A DNA stretch of 16,177 nt from Pelagibacteraceae bacterium TMED65. Its GTDB lineage: Bacteria; Pseudomonadota; Alphaproteobacteria; TMED127. The stretch spans positions 1 to 16,177 of the forward strand of contig NHDS01000025.1 of NCBI GenBank assembly GCA_002167215.1. Reading direction: 5' to 3'. Position 1 is the first letter of the stretch, and each line of letters begins with the position of its first letter. This document shows, in pieces, positions 16,056 to 16,177 of the stretch. Under the pieces are notes generated by a model. That model searched no databases. It had not been told where the DNA came from and worked only from the letters and a program-made list of their open reading frames with translations. Position numbers and translations under genes: made by a program.

Positions 16056-16177
16056 ATGGCTAAAACAAACACTATACAAGTTAAAATGGTCAGTACGGCC
16101 AATACTGGCTACTTTTACGTTAAATTTAGAAACCCTAAATCAATGAATGAAAAACTTGAGCTTAAAAAATACGACCC
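16056..16177 (+). CDS. rpmG: 50S ribosomal protein L33, partial (C-terminus beyond window)
   Basis: Forty complete codons run to the right edge. The start [20 protein letters not shown] resembles bacterial L33 (MAKxxxxxIKLVSSAGTGxFY), and the end EKLELKKYD matches the conserved EKLELKKFDP. L33 is about 55 residues, so about 15 are missing. No CxxC pair is present in the visible part, so this is the zinc-independent form normal for proteobacteria. L33 binds 23S rRNA near the E site. No Shine-Dalgarno precedes the ATG; the promoter lies just upstream. Confidence 0.93.
   Translation, partial: MAKTNTIQVKMVSTANTGYFYVKFRNPKSMNEKLELKKYD

Noticed and set aside
1..16177. Mobile element, CRISPR array, prophage or defence system
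   Set aside because: No transposase, integrase, direct-repeat array, restriction or toxin-antitoxin gene is present; nearly all bases belong to identifiable chromosomal genes.

Overview
The window is a gene-dense, AT-rich stretch of bacterial chromosome. It suggests a streamlined, probably sunlit-surface marine alphaproteobacterium, of the SAR11 or HIMB59/AEGEAN-169 kind. The evidence is the low GC, the short gaps and overlapping genes, the two photolyase-family genes, and an alphaproteobacterial gene order: gatCAB divergent from ruvX, then pyrB, a pyrC-like gene, plsY, topA, rnr, DUF983 and rpmG. The taxon is inferred from gene order and composition only.

Left part (1-3715). A minus-strand light-repair operon reads phrB (class I CPD photolyase), then a PF04244 photolyase/cryptochrome-like protein, then a DCC/DUF393 thioredoxin-like protein cut by the window edge. 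Both junctions are 11-bp stop/start overlaps of nearly the same sequence. The PF04244 protein lacks most of the cysteines that hold the 4Fe-4S cluster in its characterised relatives. A small MAPEG-family membrane protein is divergent from phrB.

Middle part (3778-8788). The minus-strand operon gatC-gatA-gatB encodes the amidotransferase that makes Gln-tRNA(Gln) and/or Asn-tRNA(Asn). It is followed after 5 nt by a tRNA-Ser(GCT) gene in the same direction. Divergent from gatC are ruvX (YqgF-type nuclease, 16S rRNA 5' maturation) and an overlapping class III (CaiB/BaiF) CoA-transferase.

Right part (8834-16177), all plus strand. pyrB overlaps a dihydroorotase-like gene that has lost the HxH metal motif, so it is probably a structural partner of PyrB rather than an active enzyme. 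Next come plsY (lipid acylation), topA (topoisomerase I), a short RNase R made only of the RNB and S1 regions, a zinc-ribbon DUF983 membrane protein, and the start of rpmG (ribosomal protein L33), cut by the right edge. dprA, often found between plsY and topA in alphaproteobacteria, is absent. Recognisable -35/-10 pairs precede pyrB, topA and rpmG, each ending very close to the start codon, which suggests very short or no 5' leaders.

No CRISPR array, insertion sequence, phage gene, toxin-antitoxin pair or defence system was seen, and no stretch over 300 bases lacks a gene. The most unusual items are the cluster-less PF04244 protein and its operon, the pseudo-dihydroorotase, and the RNase R without cold-shock domains.
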